Shown: in pieces, positions 22,520-30,127 of the stretch | Layout: each line of letters opens with the position of its first letter | Position numbering within the stretch: position 1 is the stretch's first letter | Assembly: GCA_020073015.1 (NCBI GenBank) | Contig: JAIQFZ010000079.1 | Location: 1-42,797, forward strand | Source of the DNA: Terriglobia bacterium | GTDB taxonomy: Bacteria > Acidobacteriota > Terriglobia > Terriglobales > Acidobacteriaceae | Length of the DNA stretch: 42,797 nucleotides | Direction: 5' to 3' | Position numbers and translations under genes: made by a program | Notes under the pieces: model-generated | Database searches by the model: none | What the model saw: only the letters and a program-made list of their open reading frames with translations | Told to the model about the DNA's origin: nothing

Positions 22520-23944
22520 ATGTTCGGCATTGCAATTGAAATCTGGGTCATCGCGGGGCTGGTCGTATTGGCGACCTTGTTCCTGATGAGCATGCTGGCC
22601 CGCTTATACCGTAAGGCGGGACCGCATGAAGCTTTGATCGTCTACGGCTTTCGAGGCCCGCGCGTGGTCAAGGGACATGGCACGGTTATCTTCCCGATGA
22701 TCGAGAACTGCCGCGATCTTTCCCTCGAGTTGATGTCATTCGACGTCGCTCCGCAACAGGATCTCTACACCAAGCAGGGCGTGGCGGTGACGGTTGAGGC
22801 GGTGGCGCAGATCAAGGTCAAGTCCGACACAGAGTCCGTCCTGACGGCGGCCGAGCAGTTCCTGACCAAGACGGACCAGGAACGCGAAGGCCTGATCCGG
22901 CTGGTCATGGAAGGCCACCTGCGCGGCATCATCGGACAGCTCACGGTGGAAGAGATCGTGAAGCAACCCGAAATGGTGGGCGACCGGATGCGCTCGACCT
23001 GCGCCGATGACATGAACAAGATGGGCCTGGAAGTCATCTCGTTCACCATCAAAGAGGTGCGCGACAAGAACGAGTACATCTCGAACATGGGCAAGCCCGA
23101 TGTAGCGCGCATCCGGCGCGATGCCGACGTCGCGACCGCAGAAGCTGAGCGCGACACGGCCATCAAGCGTGCGCTGGCAACGCGGGAAGCCGCTGTCGCC
23201 AGGGCGCAAGCCGACCAGGACCGGGTGCAGGCCGAAACCGCGTCACTCGCCAAGCAGGCCGAGGCACAGCGCGACCTCGAAGTGAAGAAGGCGCAATACC
23301 TGGAAGTCACGAAGCGGCAGCAGGCGCAGGCCGACAAGGCCTACGACATCCAGACCAACATCATGCAGCAGCAGGTGATCGCCGAGCAGGTGCGGGTACA
23401 GCAGGTCGAGAAAGAAGGACAGGTCAAGGTGCAGGAAGCGGAGATCAACCGCCGTGAGAAAGAACTGATCGCGACCGTGCTGAAGCAGGCGGAGATCGAG
23501 CGTCAGCGGATTGAAACGTTGGCGAACGCTGAGAAGGCGCGCCTGATGGCCGAAGCCGAGGGCCACGCGTCCTCGATCCGGCAGCAGGGTGAGGCCGAGG
23601 CCGAGATCATCTTCAAGAAAGGCGACGCCGAAGCGAGGGCAATGAACGTGAAGGCCGAGGCCTTCCAGGAATACAACCAGGCCGCGGTCATCGACAAGCT
23701 GCTTACCGGCTTGCCGGAAGTGGTCCGGGCGCTGGCTTCGCCGCTGGCGAATGTGGACAAGATCACCATCGTGTCCACCGGCAATGGCGATGCCGCCGGC
23801 ATGAACAAGATCACCGGCGACATCACGAAGATGGCGGCGCAGGTGCCGGCGCTGTTCGAAACGCTCTCGGGCATGCCGCTCACCGAACTGCTCGGCAAGG
23901 TGCGCCAGATCGGGGACAAGTCGCCGAAGCCGGATAAGAAGTAA
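22520..23944 (+). CDS. Flotillin-like SPFH/band-7 protein (YqiK/FloT type)
   Basis: A protein of 474 residues. An N-terminal hydrophobic hairpin or helix (residues 5-27) anchors it. It is followed by the SPFH domain (about 30-200: EALIVYGFRGPRVVKGHGT, DVAPQQDLYTKQGVAVTVEAVAQIKV) and a long Ala/Glu-rich coiled coil (about 195-390) with repeated EAE/AEAEA motifs, the flotillin region. The C-terminus (MNKITGDITKMAAQVPALFETLSG) matches flotillins. It assembles in membrane microdomains, in Bacillus together with an NfeD-like partner. AGGAGG sits just ahead of the ATG. Confidence 0.92.
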   Translation: MFGIAIEIWVIAGLVVLATLFLMSMLARLYRKAGPHEALIVYGFRGPRVVKGHGTVIFPMIENCRDLSLELMSFDVAPQQDLYTKQGVAVTVEAVAQIKVKSDTESVLTAAEQFLTKTDQEREGLIRLVMEGHLRGIIGQLTVEEIVKQPEMVGDRMRSTCADDMNKMGLEVISFTIKEVRDKNEYISNMGKPDVARIRRDADVATAEAERDTAIKRALATREAAVARAQADQDRVQAETASLAKQAEAQRDLEVKKAQYLEVTKRQQAQADKAYDIQTNIMQQQVIAEQVRVQQVEKEGQVKVQEAEINRREKELIATVLKQAEIERQRIETLANAEKARLMAEAEGHASSIRQQGEAEAEIIFKKGDAEARAMNVKAEAFQEYNQAAVIDKLLTGLPEVVRALASPLANVDKITIVSTGNGDAAGMNKITGDITKMAAQVPALFETLSGMPLTELLGKVRQIGDKSPKPDKK

Positions 23945-23961
23945 CAACGATGGTCGTGTGG

Positions 23962-24002
23962 GGACGGGCGCCCTCGCCCGTCCAAGCCGAGCGTAGCTCG
24001 GC
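23962..24002. repeat. Double-hairpin palindromic element (intergenic)
   Basis: GGACGGGCG-CCCT-CGCCCGTCC at 23962-23983 and GCCGAGC-GTA-GCTCGGC at 23986-24002. The first hairpin plus its flank is nearly the same as the copy inside the ABC exporter gene at 8160. Confidence 0.85.
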
Positions 24003-24038
24003 AGCCCTTGCTGCCAATGCAATCTAAGGAGGGATTCC

Positions 24039-24197
24039 GTGCAGGAAGAAGTTCGTCACGCAAGATCACTGGGCCTGGGAGCCGCGATGGGTGCGGCCAT
24101 GGGAGCGGCCACTGGACACATGGGTGTCTGGGTCGCCGTCGGAATCGCGGCGTACATCGCGATCTCGGTGGTGGGTGGGGCATGGAGTACGAAGTAG
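24039..24197 (+). CDS. Small membrane protein between flotillin and pspA
   Basis: A 52-residue frame beginning VQEEVRHARSLGLGAAMGAA. A very good ribosome site, AAGGAGGG (24026-24033), precedes the GTG start. The protein is Gly/Ala-rich with GAAMGAAMGAATG followed by a hydrophobic helix (VWVAVGIAAYIAISVVGG). The first part has the small-residue spacing of glycine-zipper helices, so oligomerisation in the membrane is possible. I do not recognise a family. Its location inside the operon suggests a role with the flotillin/PspA system. Its stop codon is part of a heptamer array. Confidence 0.7.
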   Translation: MQEEVRHARSLGLGAAMGAAMGAATGHMGVWVAVGIAAYIAISVVGGAWSTK

Positions 24198-24276
24198 CAA
24201 GTGGCGAGCGGCGATTCTGACTTGCCGCTCGCTACGGCTACTCAAACTCGCGACTCGCTTCTCGCGACTCGCGATT
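24193..24276. repeat. Paired inverted heptamer arrays before pspA
   Basis: Forward units AGTAGCA, AGTGGCG, AGCGGCG at 24193-24213 include the stop codon of the small gene. Reverse units CGCGACT, CGCTTCT, CGCGACT, CGCGATT follow at 24249-24276. The two arms are complementary and could fold in the mRNA just ahead of pspA. A GAGG ribosome site follows the array. Confidence 0.75.
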
Positions 24277-24292
24277 ACTTACGAGGTGTTTT

Positions 24293-24952
24293 ATGGCATT
24301 ACTGGAGCGTGTTTCGACGTTGGTCCGGGCGAACCTCAACGATCTGATCGACAAGGCTGAGGAGCCCGAAAAGATGATCAAGCAGGTCATCCTCGACATG
24401 CAGAACCAGTTCCTGCAGGTCAAGACGCAGGTGGCGATCGCGATTGCCGACCAGCACCTGCTGGAGAAAAAGAAATTGGAGAACGACGACAAAGTGCAGG
24501 AATGGATGCGCAAGGCGGAACTGGCCGTCGACAAGAAGCAGGACGACCTGGCGCGGGCGGCCCTGCTGCGGGTGGAAAGCTATCGCGAGATGAGCGCCGG
24601 CTTCACACAACAGGTGGAAGATCAGAAGGCGCAGGTCGAGAACCTGAAGTCGGCGCTGCGCAAACTGGAGCAGAAACTGGCCGAGGCGAACGCGAAAGCC
24701 GATCTGCTGATCGCGCAGCACCGGCGGGCGCGCGCCGCCAGCCGGGCGACGGACGCGAATTCGGGTATGAGCGCGAATTCGAAGTCGGCGACCTTCGACC
24801 GCATGAAGCGGAAGGTGGCGCACGAGGAAGCCGTCGGTCAGGCGAAAGCGGAGTTGCTGGCGGATGACGTTGACGATCGCCTGGCGGTGCTCGAGAAGGA
24901 AGACCGCATTGAGCAGTTGCTGACGGAGTTGAAGGCGAAGCGCGGGGCATAG
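24293..24952 (+). CDS. pspA: PspA/IM30-family membrane-stress protein
   Basis: A protein of 219 residues, almost all alpha-helix and coiled coil, with the PspA/Vipp1 beginning (LLERVSTLVRANLNDLIDKAEEPEKMIKQ). The ILDMQNQFLQVKTQVA segment and long heptad regions match ESCRT-III-like PspA proteins that bind and protect the inner membrane. A Ser/Asn-rich loop near residue 150 interrupts the coil. It is the last gene of the XRE-nfeD-flotillin-small protein run, which together looks like an envelope-stress unit. The following gap contains a decayed GCGCCCGTCTCTC repeat remnant. Confidence 0.92.
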   Translation: MALLERVSTLVRANLNDLIDKAEEPEKMIKQVILDMQNQFLQVKTQVAIAIADQHLLEKKKLENDDKVQEWMRKAELAVDKKQDDLARAALLRVESYREMSAGFTQQVEDQKAQVENLKSALRKLEQKLAEANAKADLLIAQHRRARAASRATDANSGMSANSKSATFDRMKRKVAHEEAVGQAKAELLADDVDDRLAVLEKEDRIEQLLTELKAKRGA

Positions 24953-25012
24953 CACTGACGAGCGAGGCGCCCGTCTCTCTATTGCTCGTGGTGGCGCCGT
25001 CGGTAGGATGCC

Positions 25013-25048
25013 CCGCGCCACAGCCGGCGGGACGCCGACGCTACAAGG
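25013..25048. repeat. Palindromic-element fragment
   Basis: CCGCGCCACA at 25013-25022 is the reverse of the TGTGGCGCGG leader seen at 8924. Further on, GCCGACGCTACAAG is the reverse of TTGTAGCG.CGGC, as found at the start of the 31 kb cluster. It lies directly before the DUF4019 ribosome site. Confidence 0.55.
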
Positions 25049-25058
25049 GAGGACTCGA

Positions 25059-25505
25059 ATGATTGTCAGATTCTGGCAAATTGAATCCAAATTTGTGTCG
25101 GCTTTTTTGCTGCTCATGTTGCTGCCGGGAATTTGCTCGACGGCCCAGGCGCAGCAGAAACCTGAACAGGTGGCCAAGCAGTCGTCGGACTCATGGCTGG
25201 GGCTGGTTGATTCGGGCAAGTACGGGGAGAGTTGGCAGGAAGCCTCGCAGCTTTTCAAGGCCGCTGTCACCAAGGAGCAGTGGCAAAGCGCGCTGCGGGG
25301 GAGCCGCGATCCATTGGGCAAGATGCTGTCGCGCAAGCTCAAGAGTGCTACCTACACTAAAACGCTGCCGGGCGCGCCGGATGGCGAGTATGTGGTGATT
25401 CAGTACGAGAGCAGCTTCGAACACAAGCAGTCGGCGGTGGAGACGGTTACTCCGATGTTGGACAAAGATGGGAAGTGGCGAGTGTCGGGGTATTTCGTCA
25501 AGTAG
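25059..25505 (+). CDS. Secreted DUF4019 protein
   Basis: A protein of 148 residues with a signal peptide (AFLLLMLLPGICSTAQA). The mature domain, with SWLGLVDSGKYGESWQEAS, FKAAVTKEQWQSAL, GEYVVIQYESSFEHK and DGKWRVSGYFVK, fits DUF4019 throughout. The fold is probably of the NTF2/SnoaL type; its function is unknown. The start ATG 25059 has AAGGGAGG before it, whereas the longer frame to 25008 would be built from repeat DNA. Confidence 0.88.
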   Translation: MIVRFWQIESKFVSAFLLLMLLPGICSTAQAQQKPEQVAKQSSDSWLGLVDSGKYGESWQEASQLFKAAVTKEQWQSALRGSRDPLGKMLSRKLKSATYTKTLPGAPDGEYVVIQYESSFEHKQSAVETVTPMLDKDGKWRVSGYFVK

Positions 25506-25546
25506 CGACCCGACTTCACGACAACGGGTAGGGATTGAGGGATTCA

Positions 25547-25972
25547 ATGGCGTTCGCAACCCGCGGATGGATGGCGTTTGCTCTGATCTGTAACCTGCTG
25601 GGGGGCATATTCCTCTTCTTCTCGTTTCAGATCGAGCCATCCCACTTCAAGCTCGTACGAGGAAGCGACAAACAGGCATCCATCTGCGTCGATGGGCGGG
25701 CCGTAATGATCTCCAACGGTGGGCAATACACCATGGGCGGCGGCATTCCATGTCCAGGGTGGGATAATGCGAAACCCACAGCCGAGATTCATGTGGAAAA
25801 ACCTGCATTCGTGTACTTGGGTTTTCTGCTGACAATTGTAGGCTTCTTGCTGCAGTGCATCTCCCTTCCGAAACATAGTGTCGAGCTCGTATCCACTGGA
25901 GAAAATGTCAAGCCTTCCCAGGGCACGGCTGATAACACCGCATCGGGTAAAATCACTTCAACTGCCCCATGA
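25547..25972 (+). CDS. Hypothetical protein with two membrane helices
   Basis: A protein of 141 residues with helices at about residues 9-26 and 88-107. The loop between them would lie outside (it holds two cysteines, ICVDG and PCPGW, that could form a disulfide). No family is recognised. The start ATG 25547 has GAGGG upstream. Its stop overlaps the ATG of the carbonic-anhydrase-like gene (ATGA), so the two are translationally coupled and may work together. Confidence 0.7.
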   Translation: MAFATRGWMAFALICNLLGGIFLFFSFQIEPSHFKLVRGSDKQASICVDGRAVMISNGGQYTMGGGIPCPGWDNAKPTAEIHVEKPAFVYLGFLLTIVGFLLQCISLPKHSVELVSTGENVKPSQGTADNTASGKITSTAP

Positions 25973-26466
25973 AGAAGATCTTCCACTTCGACTCTCCCGC
26001 TGCCCCCTACGTCGCCGATGCCGCGGTGCTGTGCTGCTTCGATCAGCGCATCAGTACGGCCGTGCGAAAGTTTCTTAAGAAGCAGGGCATCGAGCGCGCC
26101 GACATGATCGTTGTAGCTGGAGGAGCGAAGACCCTAGCCTCCCCGCGCAACGACTTCGAGCAGGACTTCATCCTCGAACAGGTCCGCATGTCGATTCGCC
26201 TGCACCAGACCAAACGCGTGATGGTGATGAGCCATTCCGACTGCGCTACGTACGGCGGCCTTGCTCATTTCAAAGGAGACCGGGCAGCCGAGGCCGAGCA
26301 TCACCGGGAAGAATTGCTGCGCGCCGGCGAACTGCTCACCGCGAACTTCCCCGACATTTCCGTCGAACCCTATTTCGTGAAATTTGACGGAGTCTGGGTG
26401 GTCCATGGAGCGTCGCATCTGAAAACTGGTCGAGCCCCGGAACTGACGGCTCGCGAGATCACCTGA
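25969..26466 (+). CDS. Beta-carbonic-anhydrase-like zinc protein
   Basis: A protein of 165 residues. It shows the beta-carbonic-anhydrase zinc ligands: CxDxR as Cys23-Phe-Asp25-Gln-Arg27 and HxxC as His89-Ser-Asp-Cys92. Around these sit strands VMVMSHSDC and a glycine-rich loop VVAGGAKTL. It is shorter than standard beta-CAs (about 200-220 residues) and matches the uncharacterised carbonic-anhydrase-like family. Whether it hydrates CO2 is open: in standard enzymes the residue after CxDSR and the local pocket are needed, and here the Ser is Gln26. It is coupled to the preceding membrane protein. Confidence 0.75.
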   Translation: MKKIFHFDSPAAPYVADAAVLCCFDQRISTAVRKFLKKQGIERADMIVVAGGAKTLASPRNDFEQDFILEQVRMSIRLHQTKRVMVMSHSDCATYGGLAHFKGDRAAEAEHHREELLRAGELLTANFPDISVEPYFVKFDGVWVVHGASHLKTGRAPELTAREIT

Positions 26467-26500
26467 CTCTACCGCGTAGAGTGCTGCTGGCCGCAATCCC

Positions 26501-26520
26501 GACGGGCAAGGGCGCCCGTC
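26501..26520. repeat. Palindromic element (GACGGGC hairpin)
   Basis: GACGGGC-AAGGGC-GCCCGTC with flank TCTCCATCG. The flank is the exact reverse of GATGGAGA before the hairpin at 543. It is intergenic. Confidence 0.7.
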
Positions 26521-26559
26521 TCTCCATCGTCACCGATTTCCTGCTACAAATAATGGCCT

Positions 26560-27579
26560 ATGAAAATTCTGTTCATTGGCGGGACAGGAATCATCAGCAC
26601 GGCTTGTACTGCGCTGGCGGCGCAGCGCGGTATGGATGTTACGCTGCTCACACGGGGCCAGCATATGTCGCAATTGCCGGCCGGGGTCAAGTCTCTGCTG
26701 GCGGACGCGAATGATCCGGCGCTAGTCCAGAAGCTGGTGAACGCGTCGTTTGATGCGGTCGTCGACTTTATCGCGTTTACACCGGCGGATGTGGAGCGCG
26801 ATCTCACGTTGTTCCGGGGGCGCACGCGGCAGTTCGTGTTTATCAGTTCCGCCAGCGCGTACCAGAAGCCGGCGGCGCACTACCTGATTACGGAGTCCAC
26901 TCCGCTCGCCAATCCGTACCTGGAGTATTCGCGGAACAAGATCGCCTGCGAAGAGCGGCTCTTGCGGGCGTATCGCGAAGAAGGGTTTCCGGTGACCATT
27001 GTGCGCCCCTCGCTGACCTATGGCGAGACTCTGATTCCACTGGTGCTGAACAGCTGGCAGCAGTCCTACACGGCGGTCGACCGGATGATTCGCGGACAAA
27101 AGATGGTTGTGCCGGGAGATGGCTCTTCGCTGTGGGTGCTCACGCACAACACCGATTTCGCCCAGGGACTGGTCGGCCTGCTCGGCCACGAGCAGGCCAT
27201 CGGGCACGCGTTTCACATCACGTCCGACGAAGTGCTGACGTGGGACCAGATTTTTCGCATTGTAGGGAACGCGGTGGGCGTGGAACCGCAGCTGGTGCAT
27301 ATTCCATCCGACTTTATTGCAGCCTGCTGGCCCGACAAGAGAGGGACGTTGACGGGCGACAAGTCGGTGAGCGTGGTCTTCGACAATACCAAGATCAAGC
27401 GGTTCGTTCCGGGATATTGCGCGACCACCAGTTTTGCGCAGGGCGTCCGGCGATCGCTGGCGTGGTTCGATGCGGACCCTTCCCGGAAGAAGATTGACCA
27501 GCAGACCAATGCGATCTGGGACAAGCTGATTTCGGGATATGAGAAAGGGATGAGCGAGACGGTACGAAGTTTTGCGTGA
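26560..27579 (+). CDS. NAD-dependent epimerase/dehydratase (extended SDR)
   Basis: A protein of 339 residues. The nucleotide-binding Rossmann motif is GGTGIIS near the N-terminus, with DFIAF and FVFISSASAY as later SDR signatures. The catalytic pair YxxxK is in EYSRNK. The substrate part (PSLTYGETLIP, HAFHITSDEVLTW) resembles the NAD(P)-binding NmrA/CSP41-like epimerases. The natural substrate is unknown. It stands alone and converges with vapC. Confidence 0.85.
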   Translation: MKILFIGGTGIISTACTALAAQRGMDVTLLTRGQHMSQLPAGVKSLLADANDPALVQKLVNASFDAVVDFIAFTPADVERDLTLFRGRTRQFVFISSASAYQKPAAHYLITESTPLANPYLEYSRNKIACEERLLRAYREEGFPVTIVRPSLTYGETLIPLVLNSWQQSYTAVDRMIRGQKMVVPGDGSSLWVLTHNTDFAQGLVGLLGHEQAIGHAFHITSDEVLTWDQIFRIVGNAVGVEPQLVHIPSDFIAACWPDKRGTLTGDKSVSVVFDNTKIKRFVPGYCATTSFAQGVRRSLAWFDADPSRKKIDQQTNAIWDKLISGYEKGMSETVRSFA

Positions 27580-27610
27580 GCCCGATTCGCATGACCAGCG
27601 CGAAGGCGGT

Positions 27611-28024
27611 TCAGGCCTTGGCCCAATCCACCCATTCAAGACGCTTGACCCGGCCGAACTCCTTCCCATTGGCGGTGATCAGCGTCAACTGGTGGCGCAG
27701 TGCCTGGGCGGCAATCAACAGGTCGTAAGCCCCGATCGGTTTTCCCACGGCTTCTAGCGCCGCTCGCACCCGGCCTGCAACTTTCGCATCTTCTTGCTCG
27801 AACGCCAGCAGGCTCACCGGACCCGCGAAGAAGGTCTCCACCAGCCGTGCGTTGGCTTCCGGACGGGCGCTCTTCGCAACTCCGTACCAGAGCTCAAACG
27901 CTACGACAGAAGAGACCAATATCCTTGCGTCATTGGCAAGGGCCTTCTGCAAACGCATCCGGACCGAAGGCGCCTTGTCGTTGATCAGCGCAATGCAGGC
28001 GTTGGTATCGAGCAGATACGTCAC
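27611..28024 (-). CDS. vapC: VapC-type PIN-domain toxin
   Basis: A protein of 137 residues. PIN-domain acidic residues can be seen in [10 protein letters not shown] (Asp6), [11 protein letters not shown] (Glu) and [12 protein letters not shown] (Asp), ending [16 protein letters not shown]. These ribonucleases usually cut tRNA or rRNA. The start is a GTG at 28024 (VTYLLDTN) overlapping the vapB stop by four bases; a longer reading frame overlaps vapB and is not favoured. Confidence 0.9.
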   Translation of the reverse strand: MTYLLDTNACIALINDKAPSVRMRLQKALANDARILVSSVVAFELWYGVAKSARPEANARLVETFFAGPVSLLAFEQEDAKVAGRVRAALEAVGKPIGAYDLLIAAQALRHQLTLITANGKEFGRVKRLEWVDWAKA

Positions 28025-28266
28025 TTGAAGATCTCGCGCCGCGGCGTTACCGGCTGGTTCCGGCCTTTGCCGAGGAAGGAGACTTCCCGAACCCGGTCCA
28101 GTTCCGCGAACCACTCGGCAGGATCGGCAATGAGGGGTTCCAGGAGCACCCCCTCCGCTAGGCGGCGCACGCGAACCTGACTGCCCTCAAAGCGAAACTC
28201 GCGAGGCAGACGCACCGCCTGGCTGCGTCCATTGCGAAACAGCTTGGCGATTCCGGTCTCGGCCAT
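28021..28266 (-). CDS. vapB: VapB-type antitoxin (AbrB/SpoVT fold)
   Basis: A protein of 81 residues. The swapped-hairpin DNA-binding domain is typical: [20 protein letters not shown] then [14 protein letters not shown]. The C-terminal part ([15 protein letters not shown]) would bind and neutralise VapC. The start ATG 28266 has GGAGAG a little upstream. A perfect 9-bp inverted repeat lies directly upstream and is probably its operator. Confidence 0.9.
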   Translation of the reverse strand: MAETGIAKLFRNGRSQAVRLPREFRFEGSQVRVRRLAEGVLLEPLIADPAEWFAELDRVREVSFLGKGRNQPVTPRREIFK

Positions 28267-28290
28267 TTGGCAATCTCTCCGGCTCATTAG

Positions 28291-28334
28291 TATATACCAG
28301 AAATCGCTACCATGAACTCTACCAATGGTATATA
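28291..28334. promoter_or_regulatory. Inverted repeat, candidate vapBC operator
   Basis: TATATACCA at 28291-28299 and TGGTATATA at 28326-28334 are exact inverted copies 26 bases apart, in the only AT-rich patch nearby, just ahead of vapB. AbrB-fold antitoxin/toxin complexes commonly bind such paired half-sites over their own promoter. Confidence 0.7.
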
Positions 28335-28371
28335 TCAAGAGCTTCCGCCCATCCCGACAGCCAGCCCAGAC

Positions 28372-29782
28372 TCAACGGCTTGAATCTTCTTCGGAATGCT
28401 CCTCTGTCGTGTGAACTTCTTCTTCAGCCCACACCAGCGCCAGGGTGCGCGAAGTGGTCTCGATCTGGGCGGGTTCCGGCATTTCCACCACGCTCGCCGC
28501 TCCCAGTTCAGGGAACCGCCGCGCCGACACCAGAACCCGGCTCTCCAACGAACCGACTGCCTTGTTGTAAGACTCCACCGCCCGGTCTAGGCCCTTCCCT
28601 ACGGCATCGAGATGGGTCGCAAAGATACGCAAGCGCTCATACAATTCTTTGCCGAGTTCACTGATCTGCTGCGCGTTTTCGGCGATTTTCTCTTGCGTCC
28701 ATCCATAGGCAACCGCCTTGAGGAGCGCAATGAGGGTGGTCGGGGAGGCAGGGATTACGCCCTGATTCACTCCGTGCTCGATTAAGCTTGGATCCTGTTC
28801 GAGTGCGGCGCTAAAGAAGGTTTCTCCGGGTAGAAACATGACCACGAATTCGGGAGCAGGTTGAAACTGTTCAAAATAGGATTTCGAACCGAGTTTGGCC
28901 ATGTGACCTCGAACCTGCTGAGCGTGTTCGAGCAATTTCGCTTTCCGAACTTCATCATCGGTTGTTTCCACGGCATCCAGGTAGGCCTGCGGCATCCAGG
29001 TAGGCCTGCAGCGGTGTTTTTGCGTCAACGACGATATTCTTTCCCGCAGGCAGCTTCACCACTAGGTCCGGGCGCAACCTGCCGTCGTTTGTGTTAACAG
29101 ACACTTGTTCCTCGAAATCGCAGTAGCTAAGCATCCCTGCAATCTCGACAACCCGCTTCAACTGGATCTCTCCCCAGCGACCACGGACCGTGGGTGTGCG
29201 CAGAGCCTTCACGAGGTTTCCGGTCTCGCTGCGCAACTGCTCCTGCGTAGAAATCAATGAGCGGACTTGTTCGGTAAGAGTCCCGTAGGCTTGGCTGCGC
29301 TCCTTCTCGATCTGCTGGATTTGGGCGTCAACCTTAGTTAGAGATTCCTTGATCGGCGTCACCAGGTCTTCCACGGCCTTCCGGCGGGCTTCCAAATCTC
29401 CCTTCGCCTCGGTTTGATACTTCTCCAGCCGCGTCCTTGCCAGCTGCAAGAAGGATTCGTTGTTGCTCCTTAGGGCGTCAGCAGCCAAGGCTTGGAAAGC
29501 TGGGCGCAGTTCCGCCGACGCAGAGTTTAGGAGTTGGAGCTTTTCTGCACCCGTCTTGCGCTCTTCTTGCAGTGTGGAATTGAGTCCTGCAACTTCAGCC
29601 CTAAGGTCTGAGTTATTGGAGTTCGCCGTCCTGAGTTCCTCTCGCACAGCAGTTAGCGTCTGCTCCAGAGTCGATACTTGCTCCCGCAGCACGGCGGATC
29701 TGGTTCGCAAAACCAGCCACGTGACAACGGCCCCCAGCACAGCGGAAATAATTGCCAGGGCCAGTATCGAAAGGCTATCCAT
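28372..29782 (-). pseudogene. rmuC: rmuC, broken by a 19-bp tandem duplication
   Basis: RmuC is a nuclease-like protein that limits recombination at inverted repeats. The N-terminal frame (29782-28955) has a membrane helix, a long coiled coil and the RmuC core start ([51 protein letters not shown]). The C-terminal frame (to 28372) carries the rest ([30 protein letters not shown]). The two are joined at an exact 19-bp direct repeat (28972-29009). Removing one copy restores [15 protein letters not shown] in a single frame. GGAGGT precedes the ATG 29782. This could be a recent mutation, a reversible switch or an assembly error. Confidence 0.88.
28972..29009. repeat. 19-bp perfect tandem duplication in rmuC
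   Basis: The unit GGCATCCAGGTAGGCCTGC stands twice without spacer (28972-28990, 28991-29009). Nineteen is not a multiple of three, so one copy shifts the frame. Confidence 0.97.
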
Positions 29783-30035
29783 GGCTGACCTCCATCTGCT
29801 CCAGGCGACTGGCCATGTCGGCAGTGCTGACACTGATCTTCTGGCCAAGGGTTGAATTGAGACTTTCGAGCGCGCCGGCAAGTTCCGCCTTTACATCCAC
29901 TTGCGAGGCAGCGGAAACGCGGCGCAGCAGTACATCCACTTGCGAGGCAGCGGAAACGCGGCGCAGCAGTACGGCCGAAAACCCAAGCAGGACAAGGGTT
30001 CCGACGAGCACGGTAACTAACAGTAATGTCTCCAT
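29775..30035 (-). CDS. Small membrane protein upstream of rmuC, with a 13-residue duplication
   Basis: A protein of 86 residues: an N-terminal membrane helix ([21 protein letters not shown]) and then a polar helix. The unit [13 protein letters not shown] occurs twice in tandem, from the 39-bp duplication. The rest ([18 protein letters not shown]) looks like coiled coil. Its stop overlaps the rmuC start by eight bases, and the rmuC ribosome site lies within it, so the two genes are coupled. The family is unknown. Confidence 0.65.
   Translation of the reverse strand: METLLLVTVLVGTLVLLGFSAVLLRRVSAASQVDVLLRRVSAASQVDVKAELAGALESLNSTLGQKISVSTADMASRLEQMEVSHG
29892..29969. repeat. 39-bp perfect tandem duplication
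   Basis: A 39-base unit beginning TACATCCACTTGCGAGGCAG is present twice, at 29892-29930 and 29931-29969. It keeps the reading frame of the small membrane protein. It lies under 1 kb from the 19-bp duplication in rmuC. Confidence 0.95.
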
Positions 30036-30127
30036 CGTAAGTAGCTGACCTGAATTCTAGAGGCTAGGTTCAGAGATGGAAAGCGGAACTTTCTCGCGTT
30101 CCTGGTTCGAACGCCTGATCCGACGCT

